A stretch of DNA of 64,000 nucleotides, from positions 992,001-1,056,000 of the forward strand of contig NZ_CP035733.1 of NCBI RefSeq assembly GCF_009768975.1. The letters run 5' to 3'. Shown piece after piece: positions 37,042-49,330 of this stretch. The DNA is from Sphingorhabdus lacus. GTDB lineage: Bacteria; Pseudomonadota; Alphaproteobacteria; Sphingomonadales; Sphingomonadaceae. The position numbers were made by a program, and so were the translations under genes. Within the stretch, counting starts at the first letter, position 1, and each line of letters opens with the position of its first letter. A model generated the notes under the pieces. It had not been told where the DNA came from. It saw only the letters and a program-made list of their open reading frames with translations, and did no database searches.

Positions 37042-38012
37042 GCTGGAAAGTAACGCTACCTTGTACCCGACAAGAAGCAGAAGCTCTGCATGATGAGGAC
37101 GACTGGTTGGAGTCTCTAGATCCAATCCCATCTGTCGTTGCTGATGAGGTAGAAGCGTTCAATGACGCCAAATGGCGGATTGAGGCATATTTCCCGGATA
37201 AACCGAGCAAAGCCGCTGTCGATTTGATTCAAAGCCGCTTGCCAAGTGCTGCCAAAGCAGAGCCGGTCATAGCAAAGTTGCCAGATGAAGACTGGGTGGT
37301 GTTGAGCCAGCAAGGCTTAACCCCTGTCTGTGCAGGGCGTTTCTACGTACATACAAGTTCCAATAGAGGCGAAGTTCCAGACGGCGCAGTCCCGCTCCAT
37401 ATCGAAGCTAGTCGTGCCTTCGGTACGGGGGGTCACGAAACGACCAGTGGTTGTCTCGAAATGCTCGACAAGCTTAAGAGGCAAGGCAAGAGGTTCGAAT
37501 TTATCGCCGATATCGGTACCGGCACTGGGCTCTTGGCGTTTGCGTCGTGCCATTTATGGCCCCGCGCCTATCTCACGGCATCGGACATTGATCCCGTTAG
37601 CGTGGATGTTACGAGGGATAATGCTCTATTGAACGGCTACCCTCTGGGCATGGGACAGGGCCACATAGCGCTGTGCGCTGCTTCCGGTACTGATCACCCG
37701 ATTATTCAACAACGGGCTCCTTATGATTTGATAATTGCTAACATATTGGCAGGTCCACTTATCGAATTAGCTCCTTCGCTGGTACAAATCACTCGCGACG
37801 GCGGTGCGTTGATTTTGGCTGGCTTGCTAAACACCCAAGCGGCAGCGGTCATAAGCGCATACCGCAAGCTTGGTTTTCGTTTGCAGATGCGATCAGATAC
37901 GGGTGATTGGCCCTGTCTAATGCTGATAAAGCGCACTCGCTACCGTTGGGAACGCCCTTCGCGCGCTGACGGCCGCACAACCCAACCGCCTGGAGATTTT
38001 GGCACGTGGTGA
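37038..38012 (+). CDS. prmA: 50S ribosomal protein L11 methyltransferase
   Basis: A 324-residue SAM-dependent enzyme that trimethylates ribosomal protein L11. The substrate-side motif AFGTGGHETT, SAM motif I DIGTGTGLLA and the catalytic NILAGPL are all present. The C-terminus is about 20 residues longer than usual (after LMLIKR), a basic and proline-rich tail. Its ATG overlaps the beta-lactamase stop, an unusual partner. The sigma factor gene follows within 50 bases. Confidence 0.93.
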   Translation: MSWKVTLPCTRQEAEALHDEDDWLESLDPIPSVVADEVEAFNDAKWRIEAYFPDKPSKAAVDLIQSRLPSAAKAEPVIAKLPDEDWVVLSQQGLTPVCAGRFYVHTSSNRGEVPDGAVPLHIEASRAFGTGGHETTSGCLEMLDKLKRQGKRFEFIADIGTGTGLLAFASCHLWPRAYLTASDIDPVSVDVTRDNALLNGYPLGMGQGHIALCAASGTDHPIIQQRAPYDLIIANILAGPLIELAPSLVQITRDGGALILAGLLNTQAAAVISAYRKLGFRLQMRSDTGDWPCLMLIKRTRYRWERPSRADGRTTQPPGDFGTW

Positions 38013-38061
38013 TGCAAGGACCAATTGCATCAATTGTTTGCTTGGGTCATATCGTACCCCG

Positions 38062-38646
38062 ATGGCATTAGATTCTGGTATTGTAGACTTTGAAATGGCG
38101 CGCAGGGCCTCGCTTACGGAAGCACTATTGCGCACAGGAAAAGGTGACCGATCTGCTTTCGAGGCAGTTTACAAGGCTACTTCCGCGAAACTATTTGGTG
38201 TCTGCATGCGTATCTTCAATGACAGAAACGAAGCGGAAGAAGCATTGCAGGACGCCTATATCACTATTTGGAACAGGGCTGCCAGCTTCGAGGCTGGTCG
38301 AGCGAGTCCCATCAGCTGGCTGGTCACCGTCACGCGTAATCGCGCGATTGATCGCCTGCGGTCGAAAGGAAAAGCTGGCCTTGCTTCGATTGACGAGGCA
38401 TCGGACGTAGCAGACCCCTCGCCACTCGCCGAGGCGCAGTTGTTGGCGTTTGGTGAAGATAAGCTGCTACATGGTTGTATCAACGGCCTTGACCAACGCG
38501 ATGCACATTTCATCAAGAGCGCTTTTATGGGTGGCGCTACATATGCAGATCTCGCGGCTCGTGAAGGAGAGCCGCTCGGCACAGTCAAAAGCCGCATACG
38601 TCGTGCACTTATGAAGTTACGCACCTGTATGGAGGGCGCGTCGTGA
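38062..38646 (+). CDS. ECF sigma factor, SigK-like
   Basis: A sigma-70 family extracytoplasmic function factor of about 194 residues. Region 2 (FEAVYKATSAKLFGVCMRI, EAEEALQDAYITIWNRA, SWLVTVTRNRAIDRLR) and region 4 (QRDAHFIKSAFMGGATYADLA, EPLGTVKSRIRRALMKLR) are clear. The next gene is an RskA-type anti-sigma factor that overlaps by 4 bases, which places this sigma in the SigK-like group. Alternative starts are 37999 and 38095. It probably controls the FAS1 gene downstream and its own operon. Confidence 0.9.
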   Translation: MALDSGIVDFEMARRASLTEALLRTGKGDRSAFEAVYKATSAKLFGVCMRIFNDRNEAEEALQDAYITIWNRAASFEAGRASPISWLVTVTRNRAIDRLRSKGKAGLASIDEASDVADPSPLAEAQLLAFGEDKLLHGCINGLDQRDAHFIKSAFMGGATYADLAAREGEPLGTVKSRIRRALMKLRTCMEGAS

Positions 38647-39329
38647 CACAAATTAACGAAGACGATATTGCTCTGGCGGCGGAGTATGTTCTTGGACTAC
38701 TTGACGTCGCGACCGAAGTTACCGTGGAAGCTCGCATCACGGTTGATGCTGTTTTTGCGAAGGAGGTCGAGGCTTGGCGTACGCGCCTACAGCCTTTGCT
38801 AGTAAGCGATGTCGAACCTTCTCCTCATTTGTGGGCCGCGATAGAAACGTCCCTTCCACCCACTTCGAGCCAAGACCTCGGCTCTGAAAAATTGACATTT
38901 TGGCGGACCTTAACTGGTATATCAGTCAGCGCGGCCGCCATATTGGGCATATTGTTGTTGCAAAAGCCTGTCACCGAACCTGAAGTTTCGAAACCCACAC
39001 CCTTGATAGCAGCATTATCAAGCGACAATGGCGCAGCTTCATTGACCGCAAGTTACGATTCTAGCACCGGTCGTATGGTCATTTTGCCTGTGTCTCTCGA
39101 TACGGGTAAGTTATACCCCGAGCTTTGGATAATTCCCGCCGACGGTCAGGCGCGTTCGTTAGGCATAGTTGCACAAGCAACTCCCACCACCGTGATCATC
39201 CCCTCTGACATGCGACAATATCTAGCATCGGGTGGTACTTTGGCGATTACACCCGAACCCGAAGGAGGAGCGCCTGAAGGAAAGGCAACGGGGCCTGTTA
39301 TTGCTAGCGGAAAAATCGCAAAGCTTTAA
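38643..39329 (+). CDS. RskA-type anti-sigma factor
   Basis: A 228-residue single-pass membrane protein. The cytoplasmic N-terminus EDDIALAAEYVLGLLD is the conserved anti-sigma segment, the transmembrane helix is at about residues 88-106 (TLTGISVSAAAILGILLL), and the periplasmic part has the RskA pattern YPELWIIPADGQARSLG and LAITPEPEGGAP. It holds the ECF sigma factor at the membrane until an envelope signal leads to its cleavage. The start is GTG, overlapping the sigma stop (GTGA), so the pair is translationally coupled. Confidence 0.92.
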   Translation: MTQINEDDIALAAEYVLGLLDVATEVTVEARITVDAVFAKEVEAWRTRLQPLLVSDVEPSPHLWAAIETSLPPTSSQDLGSEKLTFWRTLTGISVSAAAILGILLLQKPVTEPEVSKPTPLIAALSSDNGAASLTASYDSSTGRMVILPVSLDTGKLYPELWIIPADGQARSLGIVAQATPTTVIIPSDMRQYLASGGTLAITPEPEGGAPEGKATGPVIASGKIAKL

Positions 39330-39425
39330 TTTTTTTCACCACAATGCATCCGTATACGAAACGTCATCGTTCCTGAAATCAGCACGCCATCCCCCGGACG
39401 TGCGCAGAACAGGAAAGTTGACATC

Positions 39426-39995
39426 ATGAACATCACAAAGAAACTGCTTTTTACAATTACCCTCGCCTCGACGACCCTCGCTGGCACGGCGGCATTTTCT
39501 AACCATCATAAGATGGCAAACCCCACAGTTGGTGGAGCCGCCATGTACCCTGCAAAAACGATTGCTGAAAACGCATCAGCAGCCCCCAATTTGACTACTC
39601 TGGTCGCTGCGGTAAAGGCTGCTGGCTTGGTCGAGACACTTGCCAGCCCGGGACCATTCACTGTTTTTGCACCAACCAACGCAGCCTTTGAAAAGCTGCC
39701 CGAAGGCACCGTAGCGACCTTAGTTAAGCCCGAAAACAAAGCGACGCTAACCAAGATTCTGACTTATCATGTAGTCGCCGGCAAGCTGACGGCACGCGAC
39801 ATTATCTCAGCAATCAAGGCCGGTGGCGGCAAAGCTTCGTTGACCACAGTTGCAGGCGAAAAGCTTACCGCGCGCATGTCAGGCAACAGCGTCGTGATTA
39901 CCGATGCGAAAGGTGGCCAATCTGCGGTAACAACTGTGGACGTGATGCAGTCGAATGGCGTGGTCCACGTCATTGACTCTGTTTTACTGCCCTAA
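39426..39995 (+). CDS. FAS1 (fasciclin) domain secreted protein
   Basis: A 189-residue exported protein. A signal peptide (MNITKKLLFTITLASTTLAG, cleavage near AAF) is followed by one FAS1 domain with both conserved boxes: GPFTVFAPTNAAFEKLP and the C-terminal GVVHVIDSVLLP, plus the central TYHVVAGKLTA. FAS1 domains serve adhesion or surface roles. It lies 96 bases after the RskA-type gene. In Mycobacterium tuberculosis SigK/RskA controls the FAS1 proteins MPT70/MPT83, so the same link is likely here. The gap has its own promoter space. Confidence 0.93.
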   Translation: MNITKKLLFTITLASTTLAGTAAFSNHHKMANPTVGGAAMYPAKTIAENASAAPNLTTLVAAVKAAGLVETLASPGPFTVFAPTNAAFEKLPEGTVATLVKPENKATLTKILTYHVVAGKLTARDIISAIKAGGGKASLTTVAGEKLTARMSGNSVVITDAKGGQSAVTTVDVMQSNGVVHVIDSVLLP

Positions 39996-40011
39996 CAGGC
40001 AGTGAATGCGG

Positions 40012-40050
40012 GGGCCGGTTGCTTTTCCCCTCCCTTTTAGCGACCGGCCC
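40012..40050. terminator. Bidirectional hairpin between FAS1 and phhA genes
   Basis: GGGCCGGT (40012-40019) pairs with ACCGGCCC (40043-40050), with a 23-base T/C-rich loop, and TTT follows on the plus strand. The stem runs into the last codons of the convergent phhA gene. The long loop and short T-run make it a moderate terminator candidate. Confidence 0.45.
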
Positions 40051-40906
40051 TTTGAGCATGGTTATGAGTGCCTCGAGTCATTACCCGATCTGTCGGCAGT
40101 ATGTCCGCAATGGCAATATCCGGCAAATTCTCCAATTTTGCGTACAAAGGCGCAAAGTCGGTTTCTACCGTTACCTGTAAAAGTTCATCCAACCCGGGAA
40201 TTACGAAATAGTTCTGTTGGAAATCGTCGATACGGTACTCCGTCCGCATGACACGAAGCAGATCAAAGCCGATCCGGTTCGGACTCGGATCATCCAACGC
40301 AAAAATGCTTTCCGCATAGCTTGAGACAATTCCCGCTCCGTAGATTCGAAGACCGTCGGATTGTTCGATCAATCCGAACTCCACCGTGTACCAATAGAGC
40401 CGCGCCAAATGATCGAGAGCGCCAAACCCCAATGATCTTAATCCACCTTTCCCATAGGCAACCATATAGTCGGCAAAGATCGGATCAGCCAGCATCGGTA
40501 CATGGCCAAAAACATCATGAAATACATCGGGTTCTTGCAGATAATCGAGTTGCTCTGGTGTTCTAATAAAGTTGCCAGCAGGGAAACGACGGTTGGCCAG
40601 ATGATCAAAGAACACATCGTCGGGTACAAGCCCAGGTACAGCAACAACTTCCCAGCCAGTGGCGTTATTTAAGCGCGCATTCAATTCGCGATAGTCCGGA
40701 ATTCCGGGCTTCGAAAGCTTCAGCACATCCAACCCCCGCAAAAAGGCGTCGGCTGCGCGGCCGGGGAGCATTTCAGATTGTCTTGCGAACAGCCTGTCCC
40801 ACATCTGGTGATCATTCTCACCAAACTTCTCCCAGTTTTGAGGAATCGTCCAGTCGGCATTTGCGCCTTCGGGCGGTGTATCATACACATGCAGAAAATC
40901 GGCCAT
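40037..40906 (-). CDS. phhA: Phenylalanine 4-monooxygenase
   Basis: A 289-residue pterin-dependent hydroxylase converting phenylalanine to tyrosine. The iron ligands are His130 and His135 (VFHDVFGHVPML) and Glu177 (YWYTVEFGL), and the rest of the catalytic domain is complete; there is no regulatory domain, as normal in bacteria. The frame is open to 40942, including an ATG at 40939, but the family N-terminus fits the ATG at 40906. The pterin recycling gene phhB is not adjacent. It is divergent from the DUF2459 gene, with only about 50 bases for both promoters. Confidence 0.95.
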   Translation of the reverse strand: MADFLHVYDTPPEGANADWTIPQNWEKFGENDHQMWDRLFARQSEMLPGRAADAFLRGLDVLKLSKPGIPDYRELNARLNNATGWEVVAVPGLVPDDVFFDHLANRRFPAGNFIRTPEQLDYLQEPDVFHDVFGHVPMLADPIFADYMVAYGKGGLRSLGFGALDHLARLYWYTVEFGLIEQSDGLRIYGAGIVSSYAESIFALDDPSPNRIGFDLLRVMRTEYRIDDFQQNYFVIPGLDELLQVTVETDFAPLYAKLENLPDIAIADILPTDRVMTRGTHNHAQRAGR

Positions 40907-40958
40907 GAGGAAGTGGTTACACTTGAAACTGTTTCGCATCAACAGCGTGTGGACCGTA

Positions 40959-41603
40959 ATGCGGGCGTTTGTTGCGTGGCCCTTTCTGATAGTCGGTTTC
41001 TACATGGCTTGCGCGTTTATCGGCAGTCATATTCCTGCGAACAACGGCTGGATTCCCGCGCGAGAAGGTGTCGACATATTTGTAGAATCGAACGGGGTCC
41101 ATGTAGGTTTGATTGTGCCAATTAATGAGGCGACGGAAAATCTTAGCGACCTGATCAGACCGGATCAATTGAGCGATAGCGGTCTCTTTGGAACTCATGT
41201 GATGATTGGCTGGGGTCACGGCCGTGTGTATCGCAATGCCGAGACGTGGGCTGACGTCAAAAGCGGAGACATTGCTAGCGCGGTAATGGGTTCGGACGAT
41301 AGCATATTGCATATTAAACATGTGATCAATCCGGTACCCCAAGATAACCGTAAACGAATTCGCGTTTCGCAAAAGCAATATCGGTTGATCGCAAAGCAAA
41401 TACGAGCGGCATTCCGGCTCGACCCTGATGGTAGGAGTACCGCCCTTCCGGCTTATGGTCCCGACAATCTTTTCTACGACAGTATGGGGCGCTATTCTGC
41501 TTTTAACACCTGCAATACATGGACCGGAAGGGTGTTGAGAAATGCCGGAGTACGTATCGGTATCTGGACGCCTATGCCCGGGGGTGTGATGCGCTGGTTC
41601 TGA
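40959..41603 (+). CDS. DUF2459 (TIGR02117) family protein
   Basis: A 214-residue protein with an N-terminal membrane anchor (RAFVAWPFLIVGFYMACAF) and a periplasmic domain with family blocks EGVDIFVESNGVHVGLIVP, HVMIGWGHGRVYRNAETW and NLFYDSMGRYSAFNTCNTW. The Cys in FNTCNTW with nearby His residues resembles NlpC/CHAP-like cysteine amidase sites, so a peptidase/amidase activity has been suggested for the family; this is not proven. ATG codons at 40905 and 40959 are possible; the second starts directly at the anchor. Confidence 0.85.
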   Translation: MRAFVAWPFLIVGFYMACAFIGSHIPANNGWIPAREGVDIFVESNGVHVGLIVPINEATENLSDLIRPDQLSDSGLFGTHVMIGWGHGRVYRNAETWADVKSGDIASAVMGSDDSILHIKHVINPVPQDNRKRIRVSQKQYRLIAKQIRAAFRLDPDGRSTALPAYGPDNLFYDSMGRYSAFNTCNTWTGRVLRNAGVRIGIWTPMPGGVMRWF

Positions 41604-41613
41604 TTCTATCGTG

Positions 41614-42312
41614 TCAGCTTTTCATCCAATGTCGCAAGGCAGTCGGGTCTTCGATAATCAAATGCCCATAATGGCGCGTGACTAGACCCAGGGCCTCAAG
41701 TTCCGAAAGTGCAGACGCGATTGTCATGCGGGACACGCCTATCAGCTCTGCCAATTCCTGTTGTTTGATGCCTAGTTTTACAGGTGGCTCCCGATCCGCA
41801 ACAAAAGCAAGCAAACGCTGCGCTAACCTTTTGGGTGCAGGCATGTTTCGGAAAACAAGCAAGTTATCCAGCGCCTCCTGGAGTTGCTTAGCCAGTATTT
41901 TCAGCATTTCGCGCGATATCACGGCAGATCCTGCTATAGCCTCCGACATAATCTTGTCGCTCACCCAAGTTAGCTCGACTTTGCCAAGTGCTTCTGCGTC
42001 CAGCACTCGGGCGAACTGACCAAGACACGCCAGTTCGCCAAAACTATCGCCGGGTCCAAGGATGAAGAGGACGTGCATGGTGCCATGCGCATCCTGATGG
42101 CCAAGTTTTACCTGCCCCTTATCGATGACCCAAAAGCCATCAGCTTCGTCGCCGCGATGCTGTAGAAACTGCCCATTTGAAAAATGGCGGCGTACCGCTT
42201 TCTGCCTCAACTCGGCCTGAAGTGCGGACGGAAAACTCGCAAATAAAGCCGGCGCCCCTATCGAACGACCTATATTTTCGTCTTGATCCGATGATTGTAA
42301 AATTGTTGACAT
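41614..42312 (-). CDS. Crp/Fnr family transcriptional regulator
   Basis: A 232-residue regulator. The N-terminal cyclic-nucleotide-type beta-roll (ALQAELRQKAVRRHFSNGQ, then GFWVIDKGQVKLGH and GPGDSFGELACL) is followed by a dimer helix and a C-terminal winged helix (LGIKQQELAELIGVSRMTIASAL). The four cysteines of Fnr are absent, so it does not carry an oxygen-sensing iron-sulfur cluster; the cAMP-contacting arginine/serine pair is not evident either. The long open frame to 42504 is not coding-like. The ATG at 42312 has TAGGA upstream. Confidence 0.88.
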   Translation of the reverse strand: MSTILQSSDQDENIGRSIGAPALFASFPSALQAELRQKAVRRHFSNGQFLQHRGDEADGFWVIDKGQVKLGHQDAHGTMHVLFILGPGDSFGELACLGQFARVLDAEALGKVELTWVSDKIMSEAIAGSAVISREMLKILAKQLQEALDNLLVFRNMPAPKRLAQRLLAFVADREPPVKLGIKQQELAELIGVSRMTIASALSELEALGLVTRHYGHLIIEDPTALRHWMKS

Positions 42313-42464
42313 TATCACAGTCCTAACCGTCATATAACTGACATCGAAGCAAGCCCTTTTGGAGTCGCGGGATAAGATAGCAGGCACAAGGCCAATATCG
42401 ATCCAAATTGAGGGGGATAAAGCTTTGAACCGCGCGGCACGAGGGGGATCGCTGCGGTTCTGGT

Positions 42465-42499
42465 GGCGCGTCGGCTGCTCCTTTTCTGGTCGACGCGCC
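42465..42499. terminator. Hairpin behind ligA
   Basis: GGCGCGTCG (42465-42473) and CGACGCGCC (42491-42499) form a 9-bp GC-rich stem with a 17-base loop, just 3' of the ligA stop on the minus strand. No T-run follows, so it may slow polymerase or protect the message end rather than terminate strictly. Confidence 0.35.
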
Positions 42500-42510
42500 G
42501 CCAAGCTTCC

Positions 42511-46217
<3,707 letters not shown>

Positions 46218-46221
46218 GGCA

Positions 46222-47016
46222 TTAGGCCGAAGGCGCGTGCTTCTGCATCAGTTCATATGCGCGTTTATACCACTCACTGCCGGGATAATTGGCCCCAAGG
46301 ACAGCGGCGGATTTCTTCGCTTCTTCGGGCACACCCATCGCAAGATAGGATTCAGTCAGGCGATATAGGGCCTCTGGCGTGTGCGTCGTCGTATCAAATT
46401 TGTCGACAACTTCACGGAAGCGCAGCGAAGACGCCAGCCACAGCGCGCGGCGCTGGTAAAAGCGACCGATTTCCATTTCCTTGCCAGCAAGGTGATCGCG
46501 CACCAGGTCCATTTTCAACGTCGCATCGGCTGCGTAACGCGAATTCGGATAACGACGCTGCACCTCACCCAAAGCTGCCAAAGCCTGCTCTGAAATCTTC
46601 TGGTCACGGGTAACGTCGCTGATCTGCTCATAATAGTTGAGCGCAATCAGGTAATAAGCGTAGGCCGCATCCTTGTTCCCGGGATGGATCGACAAAAAGC
46701 GACGCGATGACTGGATCGATTCGTTGTACTTCTGCGCCATATAATAGCTAAAAGCACTCATCAACTGCGCACGCCGCGCCCATGGCGAATAGGGATGCTG
46801 GCGCTCGACTTCATCGAACAATGCCGCCGCGACCACATATTGCTGGTTATCCAGCTTCTCCTTGGCTGCCGCGTACAGCGTGTTTACATCGCGCGCTACA
46901 TAACGGGTGTTGCTTCCCGGCTTCGCATCGCCGCCGCCAAGACCAAGCGCGGCGCAACCGGATAGCAGAGAAGAGGCGGCAAGCACTGCCACGGGCACAA
47001 GCAATTTTTTGTTCAT
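46222..47016 (-). CDS. bamD: Outer membrane assembly lipoprotein BamD
   Basis: A 264-residue lipoprotein of the beta-barrel assembly complex. The signal peptide ends in LLSGC (Cys21), followed by a short linker and five TPR units (LYAAAKEKLDNQQYVVAAALFDEV; SIQSSRRFLSIHPGNKDA; ALAALGEVQRRYPNSRYA). It sits at the inner face of the outer membrane and binds BamA. lpxC, often next door in Alphaproteobacteria, is not here. Confidence 0.95.
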   Translation of the reverse strand: MNKKLLVPVAVLAASSLLSGCAALGLGGGDAKPGSNTRYVARDVNTLYAAAKEKLDNQQYVVAAALFDEVERQHPYSPWARRAQLMSAFSYYMAQKYNESIQSSRRFLSIHPGNKDAAYAYYLIALNYYEQISDVTRDQKISEQALAALGEVQRRYPNSRYAADATLKMDLVRDHLAGKEMEIGRFYQRRALWLASSLRFREVVDKFDTTTHTPEALYRLTESYLAMGVPEEAKKSAAVLGANYPGSEWYKRAYELMQKHAPSA

Positions 47017-47113
47017 GGATGTTCCCTAGATAATCTTGGCCCCGTCGCCAAGTGCTTTGCTGATATTGTCCCCAGATGCCTGCTTCTGCCTGTATCGCAG
47101 ATGAATTTGCACC

Positions 47114-49330
47114 CTATCGGCTGGCTACATTGGTTCCATAGGCAATGTTAAGAGACCCGCTGACCACTTTCGCACCATTGAGTCGGGTCCAATCCGTGTC
47201 CGGACCGCCCGCTGGCGGCGCGCCTTGCGGCATACCGGCCATCGCATAGACAAAGTCAATATCCAGCGCGCCCGCGCTTTCTTTGTCAAACCGCATTTGC
47301 AATATGGCGTCCGGCGTTTCCGACCTCCATCCTAACCGGATATCTGTCCCCGGTACCACGCGGACCGGTTTGCCGTTCACATCGACATTGATCAAAGGTA
47401 TCTTGGATTTTACGATGAAATTCATCAATCGCGGCGCATCATTGCTCACCATTGTCAGGACGATTTTATCACCTTGCTCGCGCAAACGGACGACAGGCAA
47501 CTCTACGTCCGATGCGGGAGCAGGAACCGCTTTCCACCGAAGACTGTCAAATCCTTTCGGGGAAATCTTCGTCGCGGGACCATCGGGAAGCTCATGCGAA
47601 GTCGAGCTGGTCGCCCAATAGCTGTTCCCGCTATTGCCATCCTTATAATAGAACAGATCGCCCGGACGCGGGTTGCGCTCGGAGAAACTGGGATTGAGAG
47701 CGAACCACACGGCACCGAGCGATGCGAGGGCCACCAATCCGCCACCGACACGCCTCGAATTCTGCAGCTGCCCATAAGCCATGATGACAGGACCAATGAG
47801 CGTTATCGCAAAGGGTATAATCAGCGCGACCGGCGCCGGGGTCATTGGCGCGACCGAAACATAGGTTACGATCACACCGGTGAGCAATAATGCCCCCCAC
47901 AAACCGCCGGTCAGAGCACTAATGTAAATCACCGGCGAAGACTGCCAGCCTGAGCGGGACGCCAGATAGACCAATATGGCGCCAATCAAGCCGCCCCAGT
48001 CGAACAGCCAGCTGGCACCGGGCATCCAGATTTGAGCCGCGAGCGCACAGCATAGCATGAGGACGACGGAACCAACCCACAAAGCCTCCTTCGGCCGTGC
48101 GAGCAGGACGACACCCGAGACAAATGTGACATACATCCAAAGCGCCGGGCCCATTTCGTTTATACGCTCACGCAAGGGTATCATACCCGTGCCGTAGGCC
48201 CATGCCGAAACAAAATGGATGATGACACCTGTGCCGACCATAAGGCCCAATACGCCGAGCGCTCCACCTACCACTTGCGGCCAACGCACACCCATCCGCT
48301 GCAATCGGGCGGTGAACAAAAACGCAAAGCCTACTGCGACGAGTACCCATCCAAACCACATGGGATAGCGAACAATGAACAAACCGAAGAAGTCAAAATA
48401 GGCAGCTTCGATACCCTGCTTCGGAAGCGTTTCGGCATAGGCAAGTGCCTTGGTCGTTGTCAGCGCGAAATTTCCCAAATGCCTCAGCGCGTGTGGATCG
48501 AGATTTTCGATCGTATCGGTCGGCATATGATAGTCTTTTAACCGATCGATAAAGGCCGCATTGATTCCTGTAATGCCCTTAGCAAGCGGTACAGACAGGT
48601 CCGTATCATTCGGCAGGTGCTGATACACATTGTTGGCCAGACTATTGCCGGTTGGGTGGACAGCATTAGCCGCCCATAATTCAATAAGCTCGGCATTTCC
48701 GGGCGAAGTCTGGAACATGATTGCGCGTCCGCGCGATCCGCGTGCTTCGACGTTGACAACGGCTTCAATACGCTTTGCCAAAGGATGGCGATCAAAAAAT
48801 TCCTGTGCGCCGATCAAGCCCAGTTCTTCGGAATCTGTTGCGATAAAAATTACGTCGCGCGCGGGCTTCGGCCCTTTGGCAAGAATACGGGCCGTTTCGA
48901 GCAGGGACGCGATACCCGCACCATCATCGGCGGCACCATCCGAACCAAAGACACTGTCGTAGTGCGCCATCAATGCGACAGCCTTTTTATTCCGGTCACG
49001 TCCCGGCAATGTCGCTATTATATTGTTAAACGGCGCCACGCTGATTGCGCCTTTGCGGCGTGCGTCAAAATTGGCTTGCCGGACACCGATCCCCGATTGT
49101 GTATCAACTTGTAATCCCAGGTCCGAAAAGCGCTTTAATAGCCACAGCTGCGCTTTTGCATGCCCTACGGATCCAACCGATCTCGGTTCGGACGCGATGG
49201 CGTGCAAGGTCACTTGCGCCTCTTTCAAGTTAAAGCCGGTCGCGCCATCTCCAAATGGGGCAACACGGGTAATCAGCGCAATCGCAATGGCTAATGCGAC
49301 CACGACAGGCAACAATATATAATCACGCAT
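47114..49330 (-). CDS. M28 family zinc aminopeptidase with C-terminal membrane domain
   Basis: A 738-residue protein. An N-terminal helix (LLPVVVALAIAIALI) leads to an M28 peptidase domain at about residues 35-300 with the two-zinc ligands in MAHYDSV, ADDGAGIA, TDSEELG, NVEARGSRG and KDYHMPTD. The remainder has about eight helices and a final beta-rich domain exported to the periplasm. The layout recalls the eukaryotic ER peptidase Fxna/ERMP1, and bacterial versions are frequent in sphingomonads. It should trim peptides in the periplasm; the substrate is unknown. Confidence 0.9.
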   Translation of the reverse strand: MRDYILLPVVVALAIAIALITRVAPFGDGATGFNLKEAQVTLHAIASEPRSVGSVGHAKAQLWLLKRFSDLGLQVDTQSGIGVRQANFDARRKGAISVAPFNNIIATLPGRDRNKKAVALMAHYDSVFGSDGAADDGAGIASLLETARILAKGPKPARDVIFIATDSEELGLIGAQEFFDRHPLAKRIEAVVNVEARGSRGRAIMFQTSPGNAELIELWAANAVHPTGNSLANNVYQHLPNDTDLSVPLAKGITGINAAFIDRLKDYHMPTDTIENLDPHALRHLGNFALTTTKALAYAETLPKQGIEAAYFDFFGLFIVRYPMWFGWVLVAVGFAFLFTARLQRMGVRWPQVVGGALGVLGLMVGTGVIIHFVSAWAYGTGMIPLRERINEMGPALWMYVTFVSGVVLLARPKEALWVGSVVLMLCCALAAQIWMPGASWLFDWGGLIGAILVYLASRSGWQSSPVIYISALTGGLWGALLLTGVIVTYVSVAPMTPAPVALIIPFAITLIGPVIMAYGQLQNSRRVGGGLVALASLGAVWFALNPSFSERNPRPGDLFYYKDGNSGNSYWATSSTSHELPDGPATKISPKGFDSLRWKAVPAPASDVELPVVRLREQGDKIVLTMVSNDAPRLMNFIVKSKIPLINVDVNGKPVRVVPGTDIRLGWRSETPDAILQMRFDKESAGALDIDFVYAMAGMPQGAPPAGGPDTDWTRLNGAKVVSGSLNIAYGTNVASR

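Noticed and set aside
38000..39425. Shared ECF-type promoter before the sigma operon and the FAS1 gene (TGCATC followed by CGT)
   Set aside because: TGCATC occurs in both regions, but the spacing to the next common bases differs (17 versus 21), so no consistent -35/-10 pair can be claimed.
41614..42312. Oxygen-sensing Fnr
   Set aside because: The N-terminal and central cysteines needed for the iron-sulfur cluster are absent; only a generic Crp/Fnr call is made.
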